The position numbers and the translations under genes are program-made. A stretch of 64,000 nucleotides of DNA from Dryas octopetala (taxonomy: Eukaryota; Streptophyta; Magnoliopsida; Rosales; Rosaceae), in contig OY992836.1 of NCBI GenBank assembly GCA_963921425.1, positions 12,431,304-12,495,303 of the forward strand, given 5' to 3'. The notes under the pieces were generated by a model. That model was not told the origin of the DNA and searched no databases. It saw nothing but the letters and a program-made list of their open reading frames with translations. Positions 12,301-22,690 of this stretch are shown one piece after another. Within the stretch, counting starts at the first letter, position 1. Each line of letters begins with the position of its first letter.

Positions 12301-13338
12301 CATATGTTTCAAAACGAACAAAGCAGGTATGTGCACTCTCGACCTTCAAGGGCATAACATAATCCTGAAACAATCAGGGGAGGAGAACAAAAAAGTTCCA
12401 AGAGATAGTTTACATGTCTGTTGTTAGTTTAGACCCTCAGAACTGGAAGCCGGAAGGTCCAACCTGAATGCCTAAGTTTCACATATAATCAGAATGTACC
12501 TTGAGTAAGAGAAGACTTTTGATGTATGAATTCAGAAATCATAAATAGGAAATCATTTGTAAATGAAGACTAACAATACTCAGATTTTCCAGCATCCAGC
12601 ATATATTCGAGAACACAAAATGTTGGACAAATAAGGATGATGAAATCCTACCAATTTCCAGTCCTCGTCGATCACCGGAAAACCAGTGATTCTGTTTTCC
12701 ACACAAATTTCTATAGCTGTAGGCATAAAGGCTGATCCATCAGAAAAAATGAAAAATCTATAAAACAGTATTACACGTGAAGCTTCATTTCACACAATAA
12801 ACAAATACCTTCATCTACAGTTGTTGTCGGCTTCACCACATGCAAATCCTCTCTTCTGGTCATAAAATCACCAACAGTATGAACTCCATTTTTGGCCTGC
12901 ATAGAAACACAAATGAAATGATCCAATTCCAATCAAACACACAAGTAACCAAATTGCAGAGCAAGGAATTGAAGAACCATTGCATGCTTTACAGGAATCG
13001 TTAGTTGTGAGTAATTAACTGTGCAGCGCTCCATTTCTACATTTTCAAACACTCACAACACCATAACACAGAAATCACCATCACCCAAACTTATCACAAA
13101 TTCTAATTAACACAAAAATGAGAAGAAATACCGGTACGGAATCGGCCATCAAGAAACCGCTAGCGGCGGCGGCGAAGGACCTCCGGAGCCCCAAAGCGCG
13201 ACACGCGGCGACGGACACCGGAAACCGTCTCCGGCCTGAACGAAATAGGAGCAGGCACGGCAGCCGATTTACCGGAGCCGGAGCCGAAGCCGTAGAATTA
13301 GCGAGGAGTAGAGATTCTGGAACAAAAATCGAGCTCAT
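9343..13338 (-). CDS. CBSX: Chloroplast CBS-domain-pair protein (CBSX1/CBSX2, LEJ type), eight coding exons
   Basis: Coding exons, 5' to 3' on the minus strand: 13338-13132, 12896-12809, 12716-12652, 12015-11967, 10162-10110, 9800-9685, 9567-9510, 9417-9343. All junctions are GT-AG and the phases join to 711 nt, 236 residues plus stop, matching the family's usual length of about 236-238. Residues 1 to about 68 form a Ser/Ala/Arg-rich plastid transit peptide starting MSSIFVPESLLL. CBS1 (about 77-135) starts VGDFMT and includes ITGFPVIDEDW and VSDYDLLALD. CBS2 (about 170-229) starts VVGDLMTPAP and includes YRRLPVIDGNGKLVGIITRG. In Arabidopsis CBSX1/2 bind adenosyl ligands and activate plastid thioredoxins, which limits H2O2 and affects anther and lignin traits; that role is inferred here. 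Intron 4 (1.8 kb) carries a MITE and a LINE scrap. A broken copy of the 5' end lies at 21480-21916. CBSX1 and CBSX2 cannot be told apart here. Confidence 0.95.
10437..10749. mobile_element. Foldback Mutator-like MITE in CBSX intron 4, 313 bp
   Basis: Nearly the whole element is an inverted repeat with arms of about 145 bp. The left end GGCTTATTAGCACAAATGCC mirrors the right end GGTATTTGCACGAATAAGCC, and the arms share TTTGCCCCCC and ATTCCGTCAAG blocks. Near-matching 9-mers (ttcaaaaca / ttcaaacca) flank it, which suggests a Mutator-like TSD. A transcript of the intron would fold into a long hairpin. Confidence 0.85.
11225..11610 (-). mobile_element. Truncated LINE (L1-type) 3' fragment in CBSX intron 4
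   Basis: Read on the minus strand, the sequence gives degenerate pieces of the C-terminal tail of plant non-LTR retrotransposon ORF2: MRGNCLRWSGHV, then a Ser/Arg/Glu-rich stretch, then words like KIHVADPN in degraded form. Several stops and frame changes interrupt it and there is no reverse-transcriptase core, so it is a dead 5'-truncated copy. It runs on the same strand as the host gene. Confidence 0.6.
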
Positions 13339-14448
13339 GGCTGATGGTTTGGGTGAGTCTGGTGGTAGCTGAGTCACCGAGTCAGGACTCGGGAGTGTGC
13401 TTTCGAAAGAGAAATTAGGAATCTGTATTTTGCATATTAGCAGTATCATCAGCTGCAGCAAAGTAACCGCCCTCGGATTGAGACCGCGCGGATTTAAAAA
13501 CTAATTTGACTGATGAGCTGGCAAAGTTGCCTTCGTGGCGCTCTCTGGTTTCGGGTGGGGCCAAAGGTGCGATACGACGATGGGATTGCGTCGTCTTTGT
13601 TTTGGCTTCACTCTCACTAGCATAAACGACTGAGCGTAGCCACCGCCAGTTGACAAAAATACCTTTAATAAAGGGCGCATTAAAGTCCTGGCCAAAAAGG
13701 AAAAAAGGACGCATTAAATGGTCATGCGTCGACGCGTCGTGCATATGACTATCTTTAGCTGAAGTTCGATAGAGTTGGATAAAACACCACAGTAGCACAC
13801 ATGTCATAATCGATGTGGAACATTGTAATTTGCTTTTGTTTGAGCAGAAAATGAAATGATACAAATTTTGAATAACTGTGAGTGATAGTGGACAATCATA
13901 GTTTGATTGAATGTGAAATGTTCTTAATAGATAATTCATTCATTTATTGTATTTGATCACATTTGCTCAACATTATAAAGTTAAAATCTAGTATAAAGTT
14001 GAGAAATTATGTGTCATTTAATTAATCTAAAGACTTTTATAAAATTCTCTCACAATTCCTCATAATTAATCTATCATATTAGCCAGACTCTGAAATACTA
14101 TACTTAAGAAATTATTATCTAACAAATATATAAATAAATTAGTCAAATTAATCAAATTATGCTAGAGAATCAAATTGACTAAAAGTCCAAAAAAAAAAAA
14201 AAAGCAAATTATCTAAGTGTGTGGATCCCACTTGTAAAATAGAATTGATTTTGTGTTCTTTACTTTGAAAAAATTTCAAGTCTTCACAATGTATCCTCTT
14301 TAAAGAAATTTCGATCGATATTTGCAAAACCTTAATCCTAAACTACCACAGATCCAAGGGATAAAGATCATGGATGTTGCAAAACCTTATCTGAGTATAT
14401 GTCTCCTTAAAAAATTTCTAGCTAATATGTATATTTGGAATCTATAAA
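13339..14448. other. CBSX 5' flank and intergenic DNA
   Basis: The first few hundred bases upstream of the CBSX start (minus strand) should hold its leader and promoter; GC content is raised up to about 13740. Beyond that the sequence is AT-rich with no gene. Frames on the minus strand in this GC-rich part are not supported by any family match. Confidence 0.5.
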
Positions 14449-14822
14449 GCCTTCTACAATGGTGATCCCCAAATACCCAAATCAATTTTGGGTATCAAAA
14501 AGTGTAAAAATATAGATTTTGGGGATCACCAACACAATGGTGTTGTGGCCCAAATATGAGAATATTAATATTTAACTCATTTATTTGTTGGTGGACCAGC
14601 CATTTACTTTGGTGATGGGCCAGCTATTTAATAGCTTTTATTTGTTAGTGGGTCAACCATTTAATTTGGTTTTGGGTATAGTCTATTCCCGAAATTATGG
14701 ATAGCTTTTGGGTCTCAAAAAATTATGGGGATCACATTCCGGCCCTTTGTGGCTGGACTATACCCATTTTATACTCAAAAAATGAGTTTGGGGATCAGAT
14801 TTAGGCTGCATTGTGGAAGGCC
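14449..14822. mobile_element. MITE of about 370 bp, foldback
   Basis: The left end GCCTTCTACAATGGTGATCC mirrors the right end CATTGTGGAAGGC, with shared subterminal GGGGATCA / TGATCCCC words and repeated GGGTAT...CAAAAA blocks. No clear TSD was found and there is no coding capacity. It lies just before a scrap of duplicated AP2 upstream DNA. Confidence 0.65.
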
Positions 14823-14837
14823 TAAGGTTTAGTATAA

Positions 14838-14959
14838 AGTTTCCAAAAAAACATACTAGCTAGAAAAATGACTGATTATTGAATTAAAAAGAACAAAGAG
14901 CAAATGAGAAGTTTGAGTCATCAAAAAGAAAAGGAGGCAAGTAGGTAGAGAGAGAGAAT
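14838..14959 (+). pseudogene. Duplicated scrap of AP2 upstream DNA
   Basis: Matches the region upstream of the intact AP2 gene (about 41980-42170) in order and orientation: CATACTAG...CTAGCTAGAAAA, then GAATTAAAAAG / AAATGAGAA, GAGTCAT, AAAAGAAAAGGAGGCAAGT and the start of a GA tract. An inserted element at about 14960 ends the match. It belongs with the AP2 fragment at 16418-18962 as parts of one old duplicate. Confidence 0.7.
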
Positions 14960-15509
14960 TAGGGATGACAAAAAATAACGTGGGTTTGGAACCCGTAAGT
15001 AACCGAACCAAACAAGGCAAGTATGGGGAAAAATTTGGGTATAGGGACAAATTTGGAGATTTTTTGAAAATACTCGATTGGGTACGGGATAGGGATGGTA
15101 TTACAATCCCCATCCTTATACCCGCCCCGAATTAAATATATATAAGATTGTTTTATTTTTATAATATTATTAATATAAAAATATATATTTTGGATTGATG
15201 GATTTAGGGACTATTTTAGGTTTATGTACAAGTTTTGGACAATCTTTTTTGTCATATATAAATTTCTTATTTTTAGCTATATGATATGCCTTTAAAGTAA
15301 TATTTATTTGTTAAAAAAATTATTTAACTAATGGGGCAGATTCAAGATTGGGTATGGGGATGAAGATCTTATTCCTCATGGATACGGGTATCAAGAATTC
15401 CTAAATTGAAAAATATAGGGATTAGGGTGGATATGAGAGGCAAAAACAAATTTGGTTATATATATGGATGTAGTATATCCATCCCCACCAATGCCCATTG
15501 CCATTTCTA
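14960..15509. mobile_element. hAT-like non-autonomous element, about 550 bp
   Basis: The left end TAGGGATGACAAAAAATAACG and a right end that reads TTAGAAATGGCAATGGGC on the other strand are alike. Internal words of the type GGGTATGGGGATG / CATCCCCATACCC mirror each other. It sits in the duplicated GA tract of the AP2 scrap. No clean 8-bp TSD was found, so the ends are approximate. Confidence 0.5.
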
Positions 15510-15621
15510 AAATTAATAGAGAAAGAGGAGAATAACTTGCCTGCTCCTGTGATAGGGGCATGCTTGTGTAACGATGGTGAGAGAAAGAGAGCAGAAGGAG
15601 AGGAGAGAAAGGGAAAGGGAG

Positions 15622-15625
<4 letters not shown>

Positions 15626-15673
<48 letters not shown>
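15626..15673. repeat. (GA)n microsatellite
   Basis: About 23 GA units. Long open frames on both strands here are SSR artefacts. Confidence 0.9.
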
Positions 15674-15675
<2 letters not shown>

Positions 15676-15889
15676 CCAGCTGTGATATCTCCATTTCACG
15701 TAAGTCCTTCTCGAGAAAGAGAGGTATTTATGGTGGAGTACAAGGAGGGAGCCATAGTAGGCCCAGGGGTGGTTCCCTTTCACCCCTTTTGAAATGATTG
15801 TTTTGTTTCTTTTAATAAAGTTAATAGTCCTATTAATAGGTAGCTTAATTGAAAGCAAGAAAACCATTAATTAAAAAAGAGCAGTTTTA

Positions 15890-16030
15890 TAAATTTTAAA
15901 TTTGTATCTCAAATGATATGGTAGTATGTAATTTAATTCATATATAGTCCACTCTTACGTTTATTTATTTTACAACAAATAAAATACTATGTAATAACAC
16001 ATTATTTGACATACAAATTTGGAATCTCTA
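15890..16030. repeat. Short foldback MITE-like repeat, family copy 2
   Basis: The left part AAATTTGTATCTCAAATGAT mirrors the right part ATTATTTGACATACAAATTT. The same core recurs at about 5425, 23640 and 61610. Confidence 0.55.
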
Positions 16031-16441
16031 ACATTATTGATTTTGAAATAATTTTTTAGAGCTAGCTTTTTCTCTTTTTGTTTTTTCTTTTTTTTCTTCG
16101 CTTATACTCATACTATTTTTTTCAAATCTCTTTTCCCTTAATTTGTGTTTTATTACACATTTTTCTTCTCTTCGATTAGTATTTATTCATATAACTAATT
16201 TTAAAAAATAGAAAAAATCATATAGAATTAAAACTTTTGTAACAATATAAAGAAACAACAAGAATTGTTACAATAGGAATTCTATCTACCTTATCCCTTT
16301 TTCCACAGTAGAATTACAACACTTCTTATGAATCCTAACAAAAGAAAGGTTGTATTGTCTTAGGTGGCCCCATTATCAGAAGTTTCTGGCTCCGGCCCCA
16401 TTATCTTAATTTCATCTAAGATTATATATTCTTGTATGTGT

Positions 16442-16494
16442 TGTTGGTGTTGATGTTGGTGCTGATGTTGTTGTTGTTGTTGTTGTTGTTGCAT
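16442..16494. repeat. GTT/GTTGAT trinucleotide repeat
   Basis: An interrupted (TTG)n tract just upstream of pseudo-exon 5. A shorter version sits at the same place in the intact AP2 intron 4 (about 43868-43899), which confirms the homology. Confidence 0.85.
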
Positions 16495-17017
16495 GTAATT
16501 ACAAATACAAACACAGATGAGCAATCTAACAAAGGAGGAATTTGGTGGCCAAAAAAAAAAACAAAGGAGGAATTTGTGCATGTACTTCGCCGACAAAGCA
16601 CCGGATTTCCTAGGGGTAGCTCCAAATATAGAGGGGTGACCTTGCACAAGTGTGGAAGATCAGAAGCCAGGATGGGCCAATTTTTAGGCAAAAAGTAACC
16701 TCTACCCTAACCTATTATATTACTTACCCTTAATACTCATCCTATATTAATTTCTTAGTTAATTATTTATGTAATTGCATAATTAATTAAGATTAATCCA
16801 TTTACTGGAATGTGGTACTACCTAGGGATCACCAAAAAGCCCAAGCCCACCTGAAGCCCGGCCGGCCCATTGGGCCCAAAATTTGGGCCAGTCCGACCCG
16901 ATTAGTCATTGGGCTAGGATTGGGCCATCCCCTTAAAGCCCACAGGCTGCCCAAAGTCCGGCCTGCTTAGGCCCACCCGAAGCCCATTTACACACAATAT
17001 ATTTTCAATAAAAAAAG

Positions 17018-17092
17018 ATTTTGGCTATGTTGTGAATCAAACATGACACTTCATGGAACAAACTTCAACTCTCAACCAACTGAACTGACTAG
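17018..17092 (-). repeat. tRNA-like block, left arm of hAT-like copy A
   Basis: On the minus strand this reads like a decayed tRNA: CAGTTCAGTTGGTTGAGAG matches the D-arm/A box, and a TTTGATTCAC word lies where the T-arm/B box would be. It is the mirror of 18177-18250. Such blocks are common in tRNA-derived SINEs but here sit inside the inverted arms of a DNA transposon. Confidence 0.55.
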
Positions 17093-18176
17093 TTTATTTG
17101 TCTCATTGGTGAATCAGAACATATTTAATATGTTTTTCGTTTGTATACTATAATAAATTATTAATATGTTTATTAAGTTATTATATAATACTATAATCAT
17201 ATAATGTTAGTAAATAGTAATAGTGTAAACTGTATAATACCATAAATAATAAACTTTTAAAATTATATACAACATTACAAATTTATAACTATAGTTATTA
17301 AAGTTATTATAATAAACTTTTATAATACAACTATAATTAAAGTTATTAAACCACGATCGTTCATTAATTCAACTGTTCATTTTATACGTTGATAGTCAAA
17401 GATCATCTTAACAAAAAATTGGCCAAATAAGAATTCATTTACTCGTTCGAATGTTCGATTATCATTAGAAAAACCACGATAATTCATTAATTCGACCACC
17501 GTTACGTCACTTTTACATCTCTGATTTAGCTAATTTTTTGCAAGGATTCTTTTTGGGTGGGGAACTAAAGTTTGAACTGTTCAAATCGTTGAAAACACGA
17601 TCGATATGTGAGATTCTACATATAAATACACTTGAAGAGTATAATTCTAATAACTTTCCCGTTGAAACATTGTCGTTTCCATAATTATGAAGACCACAAC
17701 GTGATTTCAACAATCTGACCCGTTCACTTTCTATGTTCATAGTCAAAGATCATCTTTACAAAAAATCAGCCAAATCGAAATTCATCTACCCATTCGATCA
17801 TCATTAGAAAAATCACGATCGTTCATTAATTCGATCATCAATATGTCACTTTTACATCTCCGATTGAGCTAATTTTTTGCATGAAATTATCTTTGAGTGA
17901 TAAACTAAAATTTGAACGGTTCGGATCGTTGAAAACACAATTGCATCGTTTGTTTATAAAAATATGTAATAAAATATATAATAAAACATAAATGTATGTT
18001 TTATTATAGTTGTAATGTTGTATATAATTTTAAAAGTTTATTATTTATGGTATTATATTATTACTAACATAATAATATTATATAATAACTTAATAAGTAT
18101 ATTAATAATTTATTGAAGTAAACAAAAGAAAGAGCTATTGAATATGTTATGATTCACAAACTTGACAAATAAATTA

Positions 18177-18250
18177 ATCAGCTCAGTTGGTTGAGAGTTA
18201 AAGCTTGTTATATGAGGTCTTATGTTCAAATCACAACATAGTCAAAATCC
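18177..18250 (+). repeat. tRNA-like block, right arm of hAT-like copy A
   Basis: Reads TCAGCTCAGTTGGTTGAGAG (A-box-like), then GCTTGTTATATGAGGTCT, then GTTCAAATCAC (B-box-like), with tRNA-like spacing and an end like AGTCAAAATCC. The stems are degenerate, so it is probably not a working tRNA. This is the clearest of the copies together with 51082-51158. Confidence 0.6.
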
Positions 18251-19103
18251 TATATTTTTTTTTATTGTAGATATATATGTGGTCAGTGCCATTGCCGACC
18301 CCTAGTATTACCACTGCAGGTACATGTATTTGGGGTTGTTTGATACCGAGATTGATTCTGCAAGGGCCTATGACAAAGCTGCAATTAAGTGCAATGGCAA
18401 AGAAGCCGTCACCAACTTTGATCCTAGCATCTATGAAAATGAGCATAACTCCTTTGGTAAATTGAAATTGGGAAAGCTATACATACATATGTATATATAT
18501 ATATATATATTAACACGTACATCTTAATCCGATCATGATACATAGTTATTAGATTGATTTTTATTTGTGTAGAATCATCAGGTATATATTGCTGTTGCTG
18601 ATCGATCACTTGGCGTCAGGTACAAACGTTCGGAGATTCGCACCTGAATGAGCATGTACATATATATATATATATTTATAAACACGTACATCTTAATCCG
18701 ATCATGAAACATATATAGTTATTCATTTAGATTGATTTGTGTTTGTGTAGAATCATCAGGTATTGTTGCTGCTGATCACAATCTCGATTTGAGTTTGGGC
18801 AATTCAAACTTGAAGAAAAACAGTCAAGCATTTGCGAGTAGTACTAATCATCATCGATCATAGCCAGAAGGATGCAATGGAACAACAACAACATTCTCAA
18901 CCCTCCATTCAATTGGAACCCGATTGGTGGATTCAAGGATATCGGCCCAATGTATGTTCATTTTATGTTGGAAATTCTATTTTTTTCAATCTTCAAATTC
19001 GCATTCCCTAATGTTTAGCTAATAAAAATCATTTAACGCAGATTTTGTTTAATATAATCTTATTTTTCAATTTTCAATTTAATGCACAAAATAATTATCA
19101 TCA

Positions 19104-19214
<111 letters not shown>

Positions 19215-19439
19215 CGTCTCTGTCTTTCTCCCTCTGTTTACGTACGTGTCCCTCCCTCCTCCCCCACCATCCTCTTCAAGATCCCATCAACTCATGACCC
19301 TCTTGGATCCACCCTAACTATCAGTTACGCCTCAGCAAGGCAGCGTATACAGTTGTGAAGGCTAACATAGTCAGCACATCATCACAATGTTTTCATCCAA
19401 ACGAGTTTACTACAACGAAATTGTTGTTTTGGAAAACTT

Positions 19440-19675
19440 GTACCAACCCATGTATTGGTACAAATGTAATGTACCAACTCATGTATTGGTATAATTAATA
19501 AAATGTATCAATCCATATATTGATACAACTCAAATATACCAACCTCTTTATTTGTATAACTAAAATGTACCAAACTAATATGAATGAAAAGTACCAAACT
19601 GGTATGAATGAAATGTACCAAACTAGTATGAATGAAATGTACCAAATGACGTACTGGTACAAAAGAAATATATCT
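19440..19675. repeat. Degenerate minisatellite built on GTACCAA...TTGGTA
   Basis: About eight imperfect units. The right-hand ones are about 23-24 bp (TGAATGAAATGTACCAAACT, then A/G GTA), the left-hand ones longer and partly palindromic (GTACCAAcccatgtaTTGGTAC). Each unit can form a small hairpin. Confidence 0.75.
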
Positions 19676-20879
19676 GAAACTCTTTAAGAATATAGTCTTC
19701 GGGTTAATGGATTAGGGTATAGGGTTTAGGTTGAACATTTTGTAGGTTCTAAGTTTCGGGTGGGTTTTACCCGAGACTTAAAACCAAAATTTTAAGCCAC
19801 AAATCAAGTATATAATTAGGATTAAGGGTATTGATTTCTGGTTTAGGGTATATGTTTAGGATTTAGGGTTTAAATCTCATAATTTGTGAGATTTCTACAA
19901 TTCAAATCTCATAAATTTTGGAATTTTAGTCATTGTATTTGTGGGATTTAAATATAGAAAATTATAATTAAATTACTAATGCCAATAGTTTTTTAGCAAA
20001 ACAGTAAGATACTAATTTTTTTTAGTTTGGCTACTAACCTGGAGCAAGATATTTTGGATTCGGTCACAAATCTATACGAAGCGTGAATTTTCTGACATCG
20101 ATCGTTCAGTTTTTTTCAGTTTGGTTTATAGTTGTAACTGTATAAAGTTTATAAAATTTCAATGTGTATAAGAGTTTAAGGCTTTTGATTTAGGCTTGGG
20201 GAAAGAAGTCCTACAATCTTGAGACTACACATTAAAGCTTAAACCTCATATACATTGAAAAAACAACAAATGAACTAAGTTGTGACTACTATCACAGTTG
20301 AGTTTGTAAACAAAAAAAATTATTTTTCCAAGCGCTCGGTAGAATCACATTTTTTAAAGTTTGTACCTAAACTGAAATTTAGTAATAAAGTGAAATGACA
20401 CAAAGTTTTAGTAGTTAAAATGAAAAAATATTAAAATTTAGTACCTAAAGTCAAATGACTTATTCAAATATTGAATTATCATTTTAAAATATTTAAATAA
20501 TAATATAAGCAATTTTGGAATAAAATCTCACATGACAAAAAAGAATTTGATTACAAATACAATCAACTTGACTGCGAATTCTAAATCCATAGAATCTATC
20601 AAAATCCAAAGGAATTGGGTGGAATTCTCATGGAATTTGTTATGTGTAAAAAATGCATTCAAATCCATTAAAATCCTTCACTTAATGAAATCCATGACTT
20701 TTTGAGGATATCTGGATTTCATTGGTGTCCATTAAAATCTGAGTTGGGAACACCTAAAGTTCATTGGAATCTATTAAAATCTAAGTTGAGCACACCTAGA
20801 TTTCATTGGACTTTTAAAATCCAATGAAATCTAAGTTGGGGACACCCCTTAGTCTATAACCTTACCAAGCTTAAGTTTC

Positions 20880-21479
20880 CCTTTATAATTTCAGGGCTCT
20901 TATGTTGTTTCTAGTCTCCCTGAATGGCTTTTACACAGTAGCGGTTCCCCTGTTGGGTATATGGTGGCCAAGACTCATAACGATAATGAACCAACTTTTA
21001 TGTATTAGGCATATTTCTTATGAGATTCTTTGTCTTTTAGTTTTTATTGAACTTTTAAAAGAGTAAATGATCAATTTGGTCATTGTAGTTTAAACTTTGT
21101 AGCTGGATAAGAGAAATTGGATCAGTTATTGCATCTCCGAATAGCATGCTTCGGCATATGCTGACTGAAATTTTAGGATCAGTCCTTGCCCCAAAAACTC
21201 ATCATCAGATCCATCTGCAATTTTCACTCCTGATCCTACAATGTGTTTTGGACAACGCATCACATCTACTAAATTTGAGGTTCACAATCAAAAATCAGAA
21301 AATGCATTCCAAAGGAGCATTCGTTGCTGCACTCATACTACATACATTGGTAAGGAGTGTTCTTCCCCCAGCAACATGACTCGCACAACCAAAACACATG
21401 CACTGTCTATTGTTATATTTGATGTGCAGGGATATATAGATTAGACAAAAGCAACGTGTTTTTTTTTTATTCCTATTGA
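20880..21479 (+). other. Exon-like scraps of unknown origin
   Basis: At about 20896 a TTATAATTTCAG acceptor-like site precedes an open stretch reading YVVSSLPEWLLHSSGSPVG and on to a stop. At 21225-21350 another open stretch reads CFGQRITSTKFEVHNQKSE and then meets a GTAAGG donor-like site. Neither matches a family I can name. They may be exons of a dead gene carried in with the CBSX scrap that follows. Confidence 0.3.
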
Positions 21480-21916
21480 AACAAGATCACCAACAGTTTG
21501 AACTCCATGTCAACTAATTTGGAGTCACTAATTACTCCAAACCATACCATATGTTAAATTTTTCTAATCTCACACTTAGCCAACTGTGAGTCAAAGGCCA
21601 GTGCCTACTGTCCTTTTTTCTAGTAGTGATTTTTAATTGGCCCCCACAGAAACACAAATGAAATGATCCAATTTGAATCAAACACACAAGTAACCAAATT
21701 GCAGAGCAAGGAATTGAAGAAGCATTGCATGCTTTACAGGAATCGCTATTTGCGAGCAATTAACTGTGCAGCGCTCCATTTCTACATTTTAAAACACTCG
21801 CAAACACCATCACCCACACTTTTCACAAATTCTAATTAACACAAAAATGAGATGAAATACCGTTACGGCATCGGCCATCAAGAAACCGCCAGCGGCGAAG
21901 AACCTCCAGAGCCCCA
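21480..21916 (-). pseudogene. Partial, broken copy of the 5' part of the CBSX gene
   Basis: Matches 12862-13190 of the intact CBSX gene in order and orientation: the first half of exon 2, intron 1, and the 3' part of exon 1. Near-identical stretches include GAAATGATCCAATT and GCAGAGCAAGGAATTGAAGAA. An unrelated stretch of about 130 bp (about 21509-21637) interrupts the exon-2/intron boundary. The exon-1 part has a 6-bp loss in the GCGGCGGCG run and several substitutions. No transit-peptide start, no CBS domain and no other exons remain, so it is non-functional. Confidence 0.9.
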
Positions 21917-22685
21917 TAACCCCTTATCTTCTAACCACAACATTTCAGGCACACCCCCTCCTTCAATAACCCCATTTCTTCATTTTTCACCCACTAAATC
22001 CTAAACTTTCTCTCTTTATTCTATATAGATTATAATATTGTAGAAAAACATATTAGTTTTCATGAATAGAGCCTCCACTTGTCCCTTATTCCTCTTCAGA
22101 TGAGGTATAATAGTAAATTTTTATTTATTTATTTATTTTTGTGTTCTTTAATGTTTGGTCGCGATTCATTCGGCGAACCAAGGCTGAATGGTTCAATTTG
22201 GTTAGGCATGCAGCTACCCGTTGAACAATTTTTTTTTAATTTCATAAATATCGTTAGGCTGTGTTCTGCCGAACGTGCAAAATCCATTCGGCAAATTGTT
22301 GCAGAATGAACCTAATTGGTTCGGCAAACCAGTGCCGAACAACTCGTGAACATATCCCTATAACTCAAAATTTTAATCCTAAACCTTAAACACTCGTAGT
22401 CCAAATCATCTCAAATAAGAGAAAAAATGTGTTCGAATGGATGAAACAACTTAAATTAAATAGGAAAACCTTAGATTTACATTAAAATCAAACAATGTTT
22501 GTTAGAGCATACCTCCAAGTAATGGCTAGGATTGTGGGAGAGTAGAGGTTACAACAAATCCGGCCACTGTGAAGGGTCCAACGACGTTGATAGCAGCGTT
22601 GATGACGACATCTCAGGCGATGAAGAATCACATGTGGTGGGAGTTGTGGAAGGTGATTGTGGAGTTTGGGAGTGTAAGGTGGGTG
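21917..22685. other. Intergenic DNA with TTCGGCRAAC words
   Basis: Around 22155-22345 variants of ATTCGGCGAACC / TTCGGCAAACC recur in both orientations, probably a worn inverted-repeat element. No gene is seen. Confidence 0.45.
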
Positions 22686-22690
22686 ATGAG

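Larger units (their letters stand above)
15510..16417. other. Intergenic DNA with a GA microsatellite
   Basis: Contains a (GA)n tract at about 15626-15673 and a foldback repeat at about 15890-16030. No gene is seen. In the intact AP2 locus this position would hold exons 1-4, and no trace of those was recognised here. Confidence 0.5.
16823..18304. mobile_element. Foldback hAT-like element, 1482 bp, copy A
   Basis: The ends are TAGGGATCACCAAAAAGCCC and, on the other strand from the right, TAGGGGTCGGCAATGG. It is flanked by 8-bp repeats gtactacc / gtattacc (seven of eight match), the hAT TSD size. The left arm has a GGGCC-rich zone. Both arms contain mirrored AT-rich blocks, repeated CGATCGTTCATTAATTCGA words and a tRNA-like block. 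There is no transposase. It is the same family as the element at 50815-52451, in the opposite orientation, and it lies in an intron of the AP2 pseudogene. Confidence 0.88.
16418..18962 (+). pseudogene. Partial, broken second copy of AP2 (exons 5-7)
   Basis: Covers the end of intron 4, exon 5 (16517-16694), exon 6 (18320-18456), exon 7 (18751-18951) and a few bases of intron 7 of the intact AP2 gene at 42516-45362, in the same orientation. Exon 5 has an extra duplicated stretch around a poly-A run (AAAGGAGGAATTT appears twice) that shifts the frame, and the second-repeat GRWEARM has become GRSEARM. Exon 6 keeps its length of 137 bp and reads well ([19 protein letters not shown]). Exon 7 has one extra base and an early stop. 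Intron 5 holds a 1.5-kb hAT-like element (16823-18304), and a stretch of about 175 bp over intron 6 and the start of exon 7 is tandemly repeated. Exons 1-4 and 8-9 and the miR172 site are absent. It cannot make AP2 but could be transcribed as non-coding RNA. Confidence 0.9.

Noticed and set aside
17018-18250. Calling the tRNA-like blocks true tRNA genes
   Set aside because: The acceptor and anticodon stems are weak and the blocks are mirrored inside a transposon, so I call them tRNA-like repeats only.
19440-19675. Possible CRISPR-like array
   Set aside because: Units are degenerate, adjacent and without unique spacers, and this is a plant nuclear genome.
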